Shown here piece by piece: positions 46,051 through 54,389 of a stretch of DNA of 64,000 nt. The translations under genes were made by a program, and so were the position numbers. Position 1 is the first letter of the stretch, and every line of letters begins with the position of its first letter. Source of the stretch: an uncultured Holophagaceae bacterium (GTDB lineage: Bacteria; Acidobacteriota; Holophagae; Holophagales; Holophagaceae). Under the pieces are notes generated by a model, which had not been told where the DNA came from, did not search any database, and was given only the letters and a program-made list of their open reading frames with translations. The DNA lies in assembly GCA_903913215.1 (NCBI GenBank), contig CAIWKE010000011.1, forward strand, positions 212,335 through 276,334. Reading direction: 5' to 3'.

Positions 46051-48146
46051 ACAGTCTTCCTTCCGTGAGCGGCGAATCCATGGATGGTGCGGAGGGCCGG
46101 GGAACTAAGGGCCGACTTCTGCTCTTCATGGCAGGCAGCGAGCAAAAGCTCCTGGCTGATGGCTCCGGCTACGGCAGCTCGCTGGCAGGCATCCACGAAG
46201 GCATTACGGATACGACCACCGCTGAAGGCGAAGCCCTCGGCAATTTGAGCGAAATCGAGTGATTCGCGGCCCGGAATTGGTGCCTCTCCGAGGAGTGCCT
46301 TCCAGATCTGAACTCGAACCTCAGCCGAGGGGGACTCAAATCCCATTCGAAACTGAATCCTGCGCTCGATGGCTGGGTCTAGGCCCTCCGCATGGTTCGT
46401 GGTGAGGACAAGGACACCCTCGAAGCGGTCCAGTTCCCGCAGCCAGGTATTCACGAGGTTGTTCTGATACCGCTGGGTGCTGCCGGTCGTCTTGCCACGG
46501 TCCATGAGCACGGTGTCGGCTTCGTCCAGCAGGAGCACAGCGGGTTTGCCTTTCACGCTGGCGAAAAAGCTGTGGAGGCGTTGCTCACTCTCTCCGACGA
46601 AGGGGCTTTCAAGCTCCGCAGCCTCTAGACGCCAAAGAGGGAGGCCCAATTCGTGAGCCAGCACCTCTGCGGCCATGCTCTTACCCGTCCCGCTAGGTCC
46701 GTGGAAGAGGAGGACGCCCTGAGCCTGACCGACAAGGCCGGGATCAAGCTTCCACTTGGAGAGAATCTCCTTGCGGCCACGGATGGCCTGGATGATCCGT
46801 TTGAAACGGGCCATGGCCTCGGCAGGGAGGCACAACTCATCCAGGCGTCGGACCGGTTTCAGCTTCTCCATGTAGGTGGCTTCTGATTCCTCGGGTTTGT
46901 CCTGAGAGAGAGCACCTTTGAGGGCCTCCAGAGCGGACTCCTGATTGAATTCCTCCCAGGCTGAGCTGCGAGACACCCGACGAACGGCCTCCACAATGCG
47001 TCCAGGAGGTGCGTCGATCAGGACTAGGTCCGAGATGTCCATCGCTGCGAAGGCCGGGCCTGCTTCCTCTAGCTGACGGGTCCAGAGCAGGGACCGATCC
47101 TTATTTGAGAGTGGTCCGAGGTCCAATATGAGGTCAGCCCGAGACTCCGGATCGAAGGTCATGTCCTTCTGCATAGGCTTCAAGAAGATCCAGCCGGGAT
47201 GGGCTTTTACCTGGTTCCAATCGTCGAAATCGAAGTGGCACGGCAGCTCGACTAGGATGAAGGAACCAGGTTGGTGTCCTTCGCTTGGCCTAACGGGTTT
47301 CAAGGCCCTGTTGAAATGCCGGGCCAGCCAGCTGGCCAGGGTGCGCCTGCCGCTCTGGTCGGAGCCTTTCAGGTAGATCTTGAAGGGCTGATCGAGCGGG
47401 GGAGGGCTCTGAAGTAGGCGTCCAAGCTTGGTTCGAACCGCCTCGGGAAGGGCCAGCGATTCTAGGGAAGGGAGGGGGTCTTCCTCCTGTAGCTTCTCCA
47501 ATCCAAGCAGGAATCCAAGGGAGCCCATGCTCAGGGACAGCTCCGTCTGGAGGAACCGCGTCACGCTAATTGAGCCCCCCCCATGTCGCTTCCGACGAGT
47601 GGACCAGTCCCCTTGCACCTCCAGGAAGCCACGAGAGCGAAGTGGAGCATCGGCAGCCAGGCACTTAGCCAGTTCCCAGACACCAAAAGGCAGCGGCAGC
47701 GAGAGGAGCCGCAGCAGGTGGCCTCCATCCAAGTCTCCACCGGCTTCAAAAGGCGAATTCTCCAAGCCACCCTGAATATGGACCAGGTGCGCCAGGGATA
47801 GGGCCAGTACCCGGTGGCTGAGGTCGTCCTGTAGGCCAAGGACTTCAGGTTTCAGCCAGGTTGGGGCTCCAGGCTCGTCCTTGCGGGTGAGCAGCGAGGA
47901 CCAGATCGAAGCCTGACAACCTCCAGCCACCCACCCGATCAACTCTGCGGTGTAGGTATCCAAGGCTTCCCCTCGCTTGAGGCGGATACGGCTCAAACGG
48001 GTAGTTGGACGAGGAGGATTGCGTTTCTTAGGGCCCTCCGGCTTCGCCGGGTTGAAGGGAGTAACAGACCCTGAATCCTGTTTGGGCTCCTGCTTCTCCT
48101 TTAGGCCAAGAAATTCGTCGATATGGACGCTGTGAACACGGGCCAA
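46047..48146 (-). CDS. AAA+ ATPase with degenerate first and active second ATPase domain
   Basis: The protein has about 699 aa from a TTG start at 48146, which has AGGAG five bases upstream. A TTG at 48215 would place a consensus -10 (TATAAT, minus strand 48189-48184) inside the coding region, so it is rejected. The C-terminal domain is classical: Walker A FHGPSGTGKS (near residue 485), Walker B LLLDEADTVL, sensor 1 LVLTTNHAEGLDPAIERR with Arg finger. A middle domain with KGSDQSGRRTLASWLA looks like a broken first AAA domain. The N-terminal third is unknown and may bind partner proteins. It probably unfolds or remodels a target for the aspartic protease. It heads a five- to seven-gene operon. 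Confidence 0.82.
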   Translation of the reverse strand: MARVHSVHIDEFLGLKEKQEPKQDSGSVTPFNPAKPEGPKKRNPPRPTTRLSRIRLKRGEALDTYTAELIGWVAGGCQASIWSSLLTRKDEPGAPTWLKPEVLGLQDDLSHRVLALSLAHLVHIQGGLENSPFEAGGDLDGGHLLRLLSLPLPFGVWELAKCLAADAPLRSRGFLEVQGDWSTRRKRHGGGSISVTRFLQTELSLSMGSLGFLLGLEKLQEEDPLPSLESLALPEAVRTKLGRLLQSPPPLDQPFKIYLKGSDQSGRRTLASWLARHFNRALKPVRPSEGHQPGSFILVELPCHFDFDDWNQVKAHPGWIFLKPMQKDMTFDPESRADLILDLGPLSNKDRSLLWTRQLEEAGPAFAAMDISDLVLIDAPPGRIVEAVRRVSRSSAWEEFNQESALEALKGALSQDKPEESEATYMEKLKPVRRLDELCLPAEAMARFKRIIQAIRGRKEILSKWKLDPGLVGQAQGVLLFHGPSGTGKSMAAEVLAHELGLPLWRLEAAELESPFVGESEQRLHSFFASVKGKPAVLLLDEADTVLMDRGKTTGSTQRYQNNLVNTWLRELDRFEGVLVLTTNHAEGLDPAIERRIQFRMGFESPSAEVRVQIWKALLGEAPIPGRESLDFAQIAEGFAFSGGRIRNAFVDACQRAAVAGAISQELLLAACHEEQKSALSSPALRTIHGFAAHGRKTV

Positions 48147-48183
48147 TGGTTCTCCTGGTGAGGGCGGGATTACCCCCAGGAGT

Positions 48184-48189
48184 ATTATA
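48184..48189 (-). promoter_or_regulatory. Consensus -10 element of the AAA+ operon
   Basis: TATAAT on the minus strand, about 38 bases before the chosen TTG start. A convincing -35 at 16-18 bases is not visible (TTGGTA at 20 bases). The 48220-48460 region beyond it is AT-rich and holds the divergent promoter of the RT cluster. Confidence 0.4.
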
Positions 48190-48484
48190 CTGGGCGACTT
48201 TTCATTTCCTACCAAAGTCGCGATTCAGCATGTTCATTCTTACAGTGGTATGCGTCAGATGTATTAGATAAGAGCTTAAATAATAGCTATTACGGACATC
48301 GGATGTCGATCTCAAATACCCTGTGTTTTTGGCTTAACTTCGGGATCAAAAAAGTCATTTGTAAAGTTGCGAAGGAAATCGAATATCGGAGTCCCCTTCT
48401 AAAGGCATAAAAAATTATTAGATTTCCCATTTTGTTGAGTATTAAACGAAAGTCAGCAAGCCATTCATGCGAGGAGTCACCGAA

Positions 48485-48865
48485 GTGAAGATCTCTAGAC
48501 CATATAGAAGACGCAACCTCCCCAAAGAGCTGGAGGAGAGGAATCGCACCCTGGAGAAACTACAGGAGCTTGTATCAAGAGCCACAGCCTTTGTCGGGGT
48601 CCAGAACTCATTGGAAATCGGAATCGAGTGCTTTCAGACCCAGGAGGTCGCGGTTTGGTTATCCCAGAACAGTCCAGAGTTCTCTCTGCTACCTGATCTC
48701 GGACGCAACGCACTGGTTTGGGCGATTAGGAAGTGTGGTTGGAAGAAGAAGACTCGTAGACCGATGTACGGGTTACCCATGGCCCTTTGGGTCAGGGAGG
48801 ATTCGGTCAAAGAGCCAGCGAGGGCCAGAGTCCACTCTTCAGGCTCTGATCAGGTGGAACCATGA
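48485..48865 (+). CDS. Hypothetical protein, first gene of the RT cluster
   Basis: The 126-aa protein starts at GTG 48485 with AGGAG eight bases upstream; an ATG at 48467 is the alternative. It is basic at the N-terminus (KISRPYRRRNLPKEL), then helical (NRTLEKLQELVSRATAFVG), with LGRNALVWAIRKCGWKKK. No known domain is recognised. Its stop overlaps the next start (ATGA), so it is coupled to the ADP-ribosyltransferase-like protein. Confidence 0.55.
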   Translation: MKISRPYRRRNLPKELEERNRTLEKLQELVSRATAFVGVQNSLEIGIECFQTQEVAVWLSQNSPEFSLLPDLGRNALVWAIRKCGWKKKTRRPMYGLPMALWVREDSVKEPARARVHSSGSDQVEP

Positions 48866-49791
48866 GGCAAGATCGAAGAAATATCCTATCCCTGGCGATC
48901 CAGCGACCTGAAGTGTGTCAATTGCCTGGTGGCACTCCGCAGAGATTCCAGATCCGCCACCCTCTACTGCAATTCACGGGCGATTGGGACGAAGTGGAGG
49001 CTGCGAAGCAAGAGCTAGAGGAAAGGGTCGCCCTATTCCTCGGTGCAGCCCGTAAGGAGGATTGGCTGGTATGTGTCGGCCTACTCCGACCCAGGTACAG
49101 AGTGAATTTCCTGAATGCTATTCGCCACAAGTTCAGCTTGAAGAAATTTTGCGAACTACTAAAGTTCGTGCTGACGGAGGGAAGCCTGCTGAGGCCGCAG
49201 GCAACATTAATTCATAGAACATTTAAACGACTTCAGGGCGGAAAAGCAGATGGTCAGGATTACCAGCCCTTGATCATGTCCTCAAAGGAACTGGCTCGAT
49301 TCAATGCTCTACCAGACCTTATTGAGGTATGGCGTGGCTCAGGCGACTGCGACTTGGGATGGACCTGGACCTTAGATCCTTACACAGCTCGTTGGTATGC
49401 CAGCCAGTACGCCAAGATGAATCCAAGGCGACAAGGGTTTGTCCAGAAGGCCAGGGTCAGGAAGGACCAGATACTCGCCCTTCTGAGCGATCTACCTGTC
49501 GGACAGGAGACTGTGGTCATCGACCCCGGAACCCTCACGGTGATCTCATCAAAGCCTTTTGGAGTGGAATGCCGCTACCGAAGCCCCGAGAAGAGGTATC
49601 TGGACAAGGTGAAATCCAATAAAGTCCCCAGTGAGACCAAACCCATAACGGTTGAGATTTCGAAGCCTTGTAGCGATGAAGATCGACAGGCGGTATTGCA
49701 ATGGGCTCAGAAGTGCCTGGAAGAACAGGCCAGGAGACCAAGGCACCAGGAAAGTTTCCGCCATAGCCGTTGTTCCCAGACTGGAAGGTAG
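48862..49791 (+). CDS. Possible ADP-ribosyltransferase-fold protein next to a reverse transcriptase
   Basis: In the 309-aa protein the second half resembles the R-S-E type ADP-ribosyltransferase layout: VWRGSG with Arg158, then GWTWTLDPYTARWYASQY (the STS-strand position, here with Thr), then VGQETVVIDPGTL with Glu216 at the catalytic-Glu position. The N-terminal half is helical and unknown. If the fold is right, the protein would transfer ADP-ribose from NAD to a target or be a decayed relative. It overlaps the upstream gene by four bases and lies eight bases before the RT, so the three genes form one operon. The assignment is by pattern only and needs structure comparison. Confidence 0.5.
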   Translation: MRQDRRNILSLAIQRPEVCQLPGGTPQRFQIRHPLLQFTGDWDEVEAAKQELEERVALFLGAARKEDWLVCVGLLRPRYRVNFLNAIRHKFSLKKFCELLKFVLTEGSLLRPQATLIHRTFKRLQGGKADGQDYQPLIMSSKELARFNALPDLIEVWRGSGDCDLGWTWTLDPYTARWYASQYAKMNPRRQGFVQKARVRKDQILALLSDLPVGQETVVIDPGTLTVISSKPFGVECRYRSPEKRYLDKVKSNKVPSETKPITVEISKPCSDEDRQAVLQWAQKCLEEQARRPRHQESFRHSRCSQTGR

Positions 49792-49799
49792 GGGAAGAC

Positions 49800-51140
49800 A
49801 TGCCCTTCCGCCCTTCAAATGACCGCTTCCTCTTGGCCCCAGGCCCGAGAAAACAGCAGGGAAGCTCCTTCCAGCTTTCCGGTTTTCCGGCATTGAGAGA
49901 CTGTCGATGGCAGGTCGCAGAACGAATGGCGAATCTTCAGGCCATGTCGCTCCACCGCGAGCGCCTCTTCAATCTTGCCCAGTATCTTTCCCCGTCAATG
50001 CTGTATGTAGCCGGAATGGGTCTTCGTCGTAGAGCTGCTCGCGGCGTCGACGGGGTTACCCCGCGTAAGTATCTAAGGCATCTCGCGTCCAACATTACCA
50101 AACTCATCCAGGAGGTGAAACACAAGTCCTATCAGCCAAAACCATCACGCCAGGTCCTGTTCGACAAAGATGATGGCTCCCCGCGACCCATCTCTTTACC
50201 AACGATTCGGGATAAGCACCTACAACGCGCCGTGATGATGATTCTGGAGGCAATATACGAACCGCATTTCTACACCCACTCCTACGGATTCCGACCCCAC
50301 CGTTCGGGAAGGATGGCCGTGAAGGTCCTCATGGACTGGCTATCCCAACATAACGGCGGCTGGATTCTGGAGATCGACCTTAGTAAGTTCTTCGATACCA
50401 TTCCCCACGACCAACTGCTCGAAGTCATATCCCAGAGGATCGGGGACAAGGTAATACTTCACCTGATTTTATCCTGGCTCAAGGCTGGGATACTCGTGGA
50501 TGGCCAAGTCAGAACCTCTGATATAGGAGCACCTCAAGGTGGGGTCATCAGCCCCCTATGTGCCAATGTCTACATGGATATGGCACTGGACCAATGGTTC
50601 GTCAGAGAACTCCAACCCAAACTGAAAGGGGAATCCCTTTTGGTCAGATACGCGGACGACTTCGTCTTGGCCTTCAATGATCAGGACGACATGGAATCCG
50701 TTGAGAAGGCGATCAAACCGAGGCTGGAACATTACGGCCTCACCGTGAATACCGAGAAATCGAGAACTGTCGACCTGAGGGCACCAGAAGGAGATATCCC
50801 CAACCTCCTCGACACCCACATTGACTTCTTGGGATTCACCTATTACTGGAAACCCTGCCCGTACTCTGGGTGGAAACTCGCAGTTAAGACTTCAGGTAAG
50901 AGCATTAAGAGGTTCACCAACAGGCTTGTAGCAATGGTTAATGACAACGGGGACATCGCATCTGATGAACTCGAAGTCGCCATTCAATCCATGGTTAAGG
51001 GTCACAAGGGGTACTTCGATGTTGAAGGTAATGAGGACATGCTTGACCACATCGAGCAGATTGCGTTCTCGTATCTCGACCTTCACCATGGCTCTTTCAA
51101 TGTCGAAATGAACGAGGCCACAACACTAGGATGCATCTGA
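49800..51140 (+). CDS. Group II intron-like reverse transcriptase, no intron RNA seen
   Basis: The 446-aa protein starts at ATG 49800, with GGGGAAG upstream. RT motifs in order are RGVDGVTPRKYL, RPISLPTIRDKHLQRAV, HSYGFRPHRSG, ILEIDLSKFFDTIPHDQL (catalytic Asp), GAPQGGVISPLCANVYMD, RYADDFVLAF (YADD at about 284-287), VNTEKSRTV and HIDFLGFTYY. A thumb/X-like region follows (KSIKRFTNRLVAMVN, MVKGHKGYF). No endonuclease domain is present, and no intron domain V or splice-site pattern was found around it. It is the third gene of an operon, so it looks like a domesticated RT of the defence type, not a free intron. Confidence 0.88.
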   Translation: MPFRPSNDRFLLAPGPRKQQGSSFQLSGFPALRDCRWQVAERMANLQAMSLHRERLFNLAQYLSPSMLYVAGMGLRRRAARGVDGVTPRKYLRHLASNITKLIQEVKHKSYQPKPSRQVLFDKDDGSPRPISLPTIRDKHLQRAVMMILEAIYEPHFYTHSYGFRPHRSGRMAVKVLMDWLSQHNGGWILEIDLSKFFDTIPHDQLLEVISQRIGDKVILHLILSWLKAGILVDGQVRTSDIGAPQGGVISPLCANVYMDMALDQWFVRELQPKLKGESLLVRYADDFVLAFNDQDDMESVEKAIKPRLEHYGLTVNTEKSRTVDLRAPEGDIPNLLDTHIDFLGFTYYWKPCPYSGWKLAVKTSGKSIKRFTNRLVAMVNDNGDIASDELEVAIQSMVKGHKGYFDVEGNEDMLDHIEQIAFSYLDLHHGSFNVEMNEATTLGCI

Positions 51141-51703
51141 CTCCAAGAGAATCAGAGCACTTGATGCCAGAACATGCAGTGACGAATTTGAATGGTATGA
51201 ATTATAATAAGTATGGCGGGAGTCTACGACCGCGTGTTGGCTAATCCATTGAAGGCATTACTCCAGAGCCCCCAACCGATAGCTCCCGCCAAATACTTAC
51301 CGAGTATCAAAATTTTCGACTCCTATTCACCTCAGGTAGTTGGGCTATAGCTGGGCTTGATCGAGCCAGAGTTTACGAGTTTCAAGATCGGCACATCTAA
51401 GTAGACCGATAGCTCAACATTGTCGGACCTGAAAAACGCCGTGCTGGTTATTAGGCTGCTATGTGGGCCGCTGAAGCACTTGAGGAGGTCCCGGGAATCC
51501 TGGTTGAGCCCTCCGGCATCGTTCTGCTTTTGACCCCGCTTGGCGATGCCTGCTCGGGTGGGATGCGATAGACGCCCTACCTCAATTTGTTCTCGGCAAT
51601 CTGGTAGAGACTGCGATGACGGTCAGTATATTAATGATGAGGGCACTGTCGAGCCACTCCAATAAGACTACCCAAGACAAAACCGGTATCGTCCCGCCGC
51701 CGA
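51141..51703. other. 563-bp noncoding region downstream of the RT
   Basis: No gene is supported here. It holds a consensus -10 (TATAAT, 51203-51208) with a weak -35 (GTGACG, 51179-51184, 18-base spacing), followed at once by two long hairpins described separately. The word ACCGATAGCTC occurs at 51275 and 51405. Its position right after an RT makes it a candidate template RNA region. Confidence 0.55.
51208..51299 (+). ncRNA. Candidate structured RNA (92-nt hairpin) after the RT
   Basis: The arms TAAGTATGGCGGGAG (51208-51222) and CTCCCGCCAAATACTTA (51283-51299) pair over 15 bp with a two-base bulge, enclosing a 60-nt loop. A TATAAT box overlaps its left edge, so transcription could begin within or just after the first arm. 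A second stem, GTTGGGCTAT (51339-51348) with ATAGCTCAAC (51409-51418), follows. No T-run terminator closes it, so this is not a simple terminator. A role as RT template or cofactor is inference. Confidence 0.4.
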
Positions 51704-51724
51704 GTGGACCTAATGGGAATTATC

Positions 51725-51964
51725 ATGAAGAGGAAAGGCAAGTTAAGGGCAGTCGGTTTACACCCTTCGGAAAATGTAATTCATGAAATTGAAAGGACTA
51801 TTGAGTTAATTGCCAGCGATGCACTAGGCAGTTTGAACTCTCAGTCGATCTTAAACGCGTCATCTGGCCTTGCCTGCGACTCCAAGTCGTTGCTCATTGA
51901 GCCTGTGAACCCTCGAATCGAAGGGCAGGGGGATCTGACTTCTGGGTTTGAGGAGCAGCGATGA
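51725..51964 (+). CDS. Small hypothetical protein upstream of the excisionase-like gene
   Basis: The protein has 79 aa from ATG 51725 (an ATG four codons earlier is possible). It has a basic start (KRKGKLRAVGLHPSEN), a helix (VIHEIERTIELIASDALGSL) and a polar tail. No known domain is recognised. The stop overlaps the next ATG (ATGA), coupling it to the integration genes, so it may be a regulator of integration. Confidence 0.5.
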   Translation: MKRKGKLRAVGLHPSENVIHEIERTIELIASDALGSLNSQSILNASSGLACDSKSLLIEPVNPRIEGQGDLTSGFEEQR

Positions 51965-52197
51965 TCCTCTCTCAGCAAAAGCTCATCCAGCAGCTTCGGG
52001 ACCATGACATCTGTGTTTCCAGCACGACCATCCATGCCTGGGTTCGGTCCGGATGCCCCATTGTTCCGGGCTGGAAGAATCCAAAGTTCATCTTGGCGAA
52101 GGTACTGGAATGGATTCAGGCCGCCCACGAAGTTGATCCCCTCGTCATGGAAGTAAGGGATAGGGTGTTCAAGCGCCGCCTAAAGAGGTCTGCATGA
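51961..52197 (+). CDS. Excisionase-like / MerR-like small HTH protein
   Basis: The 78-aa protein has a helix-turn-helix (SQQKLIQQLRDHDICVSSTTI followed by HAWVRSGCP) and a short winged part with a basic tail (VRDRVFKRRLKRSA). Small HTH proteins directly upstream of a tyrosine integrase usually direct excision (Xis) or regulate int. It overlaps both neighbours by four bases. Confidence 0.65.
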   Translation: MILSQQKLIQQLRDHDICVSSTTIHAWVRSGCPIVPGWKNPKFILAKVLEWIQAAHEVDPLVMEVRDRVFKRRLKRSA

Positions 52198-53228
52198 CGC
52201 AGTGGCTCTTTAAGCGCGGGAAGGTCTATCACTACCGATTCGAGATCAATGGTGTCCTTCACTCAGGCACCACCAAGGCTCGGGACTTAGAGACGGCCAA
52301 GCGGGTGCTGGAGATTGTTCGCCAGGATTGCATCCTTGGAGGGCACGGCATTCGTGTGGCCCCCACTCTTGGAGCGGTGATTGATAAGTGGCTCGACACC
52401 CGTGGTCGCTCGGTCTCGGACGAGCATCGTATTGCCGCCGAGAAGAGCCGTGAGAACTTAAAGTCGCTGCTCAAGCTACCACTCCCACAGGTCACCACAG
52501 CACGGGTCGAGGACTGGCGTTCGGACTATCTAAAGGGTCGAAGCCCAGCCACTGTCAATCTGGCCATGCGCTACCTGAAGCTATTCTGCCGCTGGGCTAT
52601 GAAAGACAAGCTGATCAAGGAGATGCCTTACTCCGTCAAGATGCTCAAGGAAGAGGAGAAGGCTCGGCCAATCGTAGAAAAGGACCAGCGGGAAATCTTC
52701 TTCACCGCCTTGACTAGGCTAAATGCCCAAATTCCAGCCGCCGCGACCTTCGCCATGACCCTCGGTGTCCGAGAGGCTGAAATGCTCAATGCCCATTGGG
52801 AGTGGCTGACCGCCGAGGAATACGATGTGAGGAGCCGCACCAAAGGAAAGAAACACCGGGTCATTGCCACGCCTCCCATCCTGCACACGACCCTTGGCTG
52901 GATGCTCACCCACCAAGCCCTGGCCAGGAAGGAACCACTTCCGGTCCACCGGCCAGAATCGGGCCTGATCTTCCCAGGCGAAAAGGGGAAGGTTCATAGC
53001 CGTGGTTGGCTCAATAAGGCTCTGAAGCGTGGAGCCAAGGCTATCGGTGTCCCGACCCTGGGAATCCATCGCCTTCGGGCCACCTTCGCCACCCTGCACC
53101 TGCGCAATAAGGCCCCACTGAAGGAGGTTCAGACCATGTGTGGCCACCAAAGTGCTTTGACCACTCTTCGTTACCAGGAAACCTCTACGGTGGAGCAGAA
53201 GAAGCACCAGGATGAACTTTGGGGGTAA
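52194..53228 (+). CDS. int: Tyrosine recombinase (integrase) of element 1
   Basis: The 344-aa protein has an N-terminal arm-binding and SAM-like core-binding domain (residues 60-150). The catalytic domain has Arg193 (LGVREAEML), His292-x-x-Arg295 (HRLRATFATLH), His318 (CGHQS) and the nucleophile Tyr327 (TLRYQET), so it is complete. It should integrate element 1 at the tRNA-Asn att repeat. A truncated relative sharing most of the catalytic half lies at 55202-55648 in element 2. Unusually, about 1.7 kb with a toxin-antitoxin module separates it from the right att repeat. Confidence 0.93.
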   Translation: MTQWLFKRGKVYHYRFEINGVLHSGTTKARDLETAKRVLEIVRQDCILGGHGIRVAPTLGAVIDKWLDTRGRSVSDEHRIAAEKSRENLKSLLKLPLPQVTTARVEDWRSDYLKGRSPATVNLAMRYLKLFCRWAMKDKLIKEMPYSVKMLKEEEKARPIVEKDQREIFFTALTRLNAQIPAAATFAMTLGVREAEMLNAHWEWLTAEEYDVRSRTKGKKHRVIATPPILHTTLGWMLTHQALARKEPLPVHRPESGLIFPGEKGKVHSRGWLNKALKRGAKAIGVPTLGIHRLRATFATLHLRNKAPLKEVQTMCGHQSALTTLRYQETSTVEQKKHQDELWG

Positions 53229-53568
53229 AGGGGAAGGAGAAGTCTTCTGATCCCCTGGCTCGACTTGCAGGAAGATAACTCTGGGGATAGCCCCCAAAGG
53301 GGGGCGTAAACTCGGTTGAATGGACATCGGGCGAAAGTTCGGTTGCCAGGTCCGAAGGATCTATGGAACCCTTTCAGGCAATCGGTAAAAAATTTTCAGG
53401 TATCTGGACTCACACATCGCCTTCCTGGTAACGGTGCAAGCGTGAATAAATCAGCAGAAGCACCTTCCAGTGGCTCAAGGGGGCGGGCGTGACGGATGTC
53501 ACCTGTCAAGAATTGGGCGTTGCTGCCGAAAAATACTGTGGTACTAATTTAGGATTGCGGGGGAAGGT
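53229..53568. other. Gap between integrase and toxin gene with operator-like dyad
   Basis: No gene is seen in these 340 bases. A dyad GTGAC-GGAT-GTCAC (53489-53502) and a possible promoter TTGCTG...TACTAA (53520-53547) precede the toxin gene. The dyad suits binding by the ribbon-helix-helix antitoxin. Confidence 0.45.
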
Positions 53569-53886
53569 GTGAGCCATCCCACCCCCAACCTTCACATCTC
53601 CCAGGAGATTGAAGACAAAATCTTTCACAAGCACGGGGTGACAAAAGACAAGGCTCGGCAGATTTTCGAAGCCAACTGGTTGAACGCTACGCTTCATCCG
53701 ATCGACCCGAATGACCCTCCTCCCGAAGGATCGGACCCCAGATTTGTCATCCAGCAGTGGGATATCTCAGAAGCTTCCTACTGGTTTCTAGTGTTCGTGC
53801 TTTTCAGTCTTGAAGAAGCAGAACTGGTTACCTGCTTCCGTAGGGCAGAAAAGAAAAGATGGCCAAAGTTTTGGAGAACCAAATGA
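53569..53886 (+). CDS. BrnT/RelE-like toxin of a toxin-antitoxin-chaperone module
   Basis: The 105-aa protein starts at GTG 53569 with GGGGAAGG upstream. It has a BrnT-like opening (EIEDKIFHKHGVTKDKARQIFE), then a strand (YWFLVFVLFSLEEAELVTCF) and a basic helix (RRAEKKRWPKFWR). This matches small ribonuclease toxins of the RelE superfamily, though longer insertions make the family call tentative. The antitoxin gene overlaps by four bases (ATGA). Confidence 0.65.
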   Translation: MSHPTPNLHISQEIEDKIFHKHGVTKDKARQIFEANWLNATLHPIDPNDPPPEGSDPRFVIQQWDISEASYWFLVFVLFSLEEAELVTCFRRAEKKRWPKFWRTK

Positions 53887-54389
53887 GCGAGCAGCGCAAG
53901 AAGCAGACCCTCGGGGAATTGCTCAATGCGGGTGAGCGTCCTTTTGTAGAGCGTGAGAAATTTCGAGAAAACCGCCTTGCCATCTCTGAGCATTCGGAGC
54001 GTGTGCTTCGAAACCTTCCGTTACCGGCCGCTCCCGGCAGGCCAAGAAAGGACCAAGTTGTATGCGATACGGATGCGGTGACGATCCGTATGCCAATCCA
54101 AACCATCGAACTTGCAACACGCCAAGCCGATGAGATGGGTATCTCCCGAAACCGTTGGTTTAATATCGCCGCTAGGCGACAAATCCAGGACCCAGTTACG
54201 GAGGCAGAACTGAAGCCCGCCATGGCTTCGAATATCGTGATGTTTCACGGTTGCGATGTCCCAATGACGGAGGCGGCAACGGCTTCCGGGCGCGGTTATC
54301 AAGCTGTCACCCAAGATAGTCTGGTGACCCACACTACCAAAGTCAGTCCAGCCTATTTTGAAATGGCCATGGCAGTGGGGCCACGGTGA
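53883..54389 (+). CDS. Ribbon-helix-helix antitoxin with long C-terminal extension
   Basis: The 168-aa protein starts at ATG 53883. The N-terminal part is charged and probably binds the toxin. A ribbon-helix-helix motif lies at about 68-105 (AVTIRMPIQTIELATRQADE, GISRNRWFNIAARRQ). The last ~50 residues are an unusual hydrophobic extension (MFHGCDVPMTEAATASG, KVSPAYFEMAMAVG). In known toxin-antitoxin-chaperone systems such an extension makes the antitoxin depend on a SecB-like chaperone; the next gene encodes just that. Confidence 0.7.
   Translation: MSEQRKKQTLGELLNAGERPFVEREKFRENRLAISEHSERVLRNLPLPAAPGRPRKDQVVCDTDAVTIRMPIQTIELATRQADEMGISRNRWFNIAARRQIQDPVTEAELKPAMASNIVMFHGCDVPMTEAATASGRGYQAVTQDSLVTHTTKVSPAYFEMAMAVGPR

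Noticed and set aside
48146..48215. Upstream TTG start of the AAA+ gene
   Set aside because: A consensus -10 lies within this extension, while TTG 48146 has a proper ribosome-binding site.
49800..51703. Active mobile group II intron
   Set aside because: The RT resembles group II intron proteins, but no domain V-like hairpin or 5' GTGYG boundary was found, and the gene sits in an operon with coupled upstream genes.
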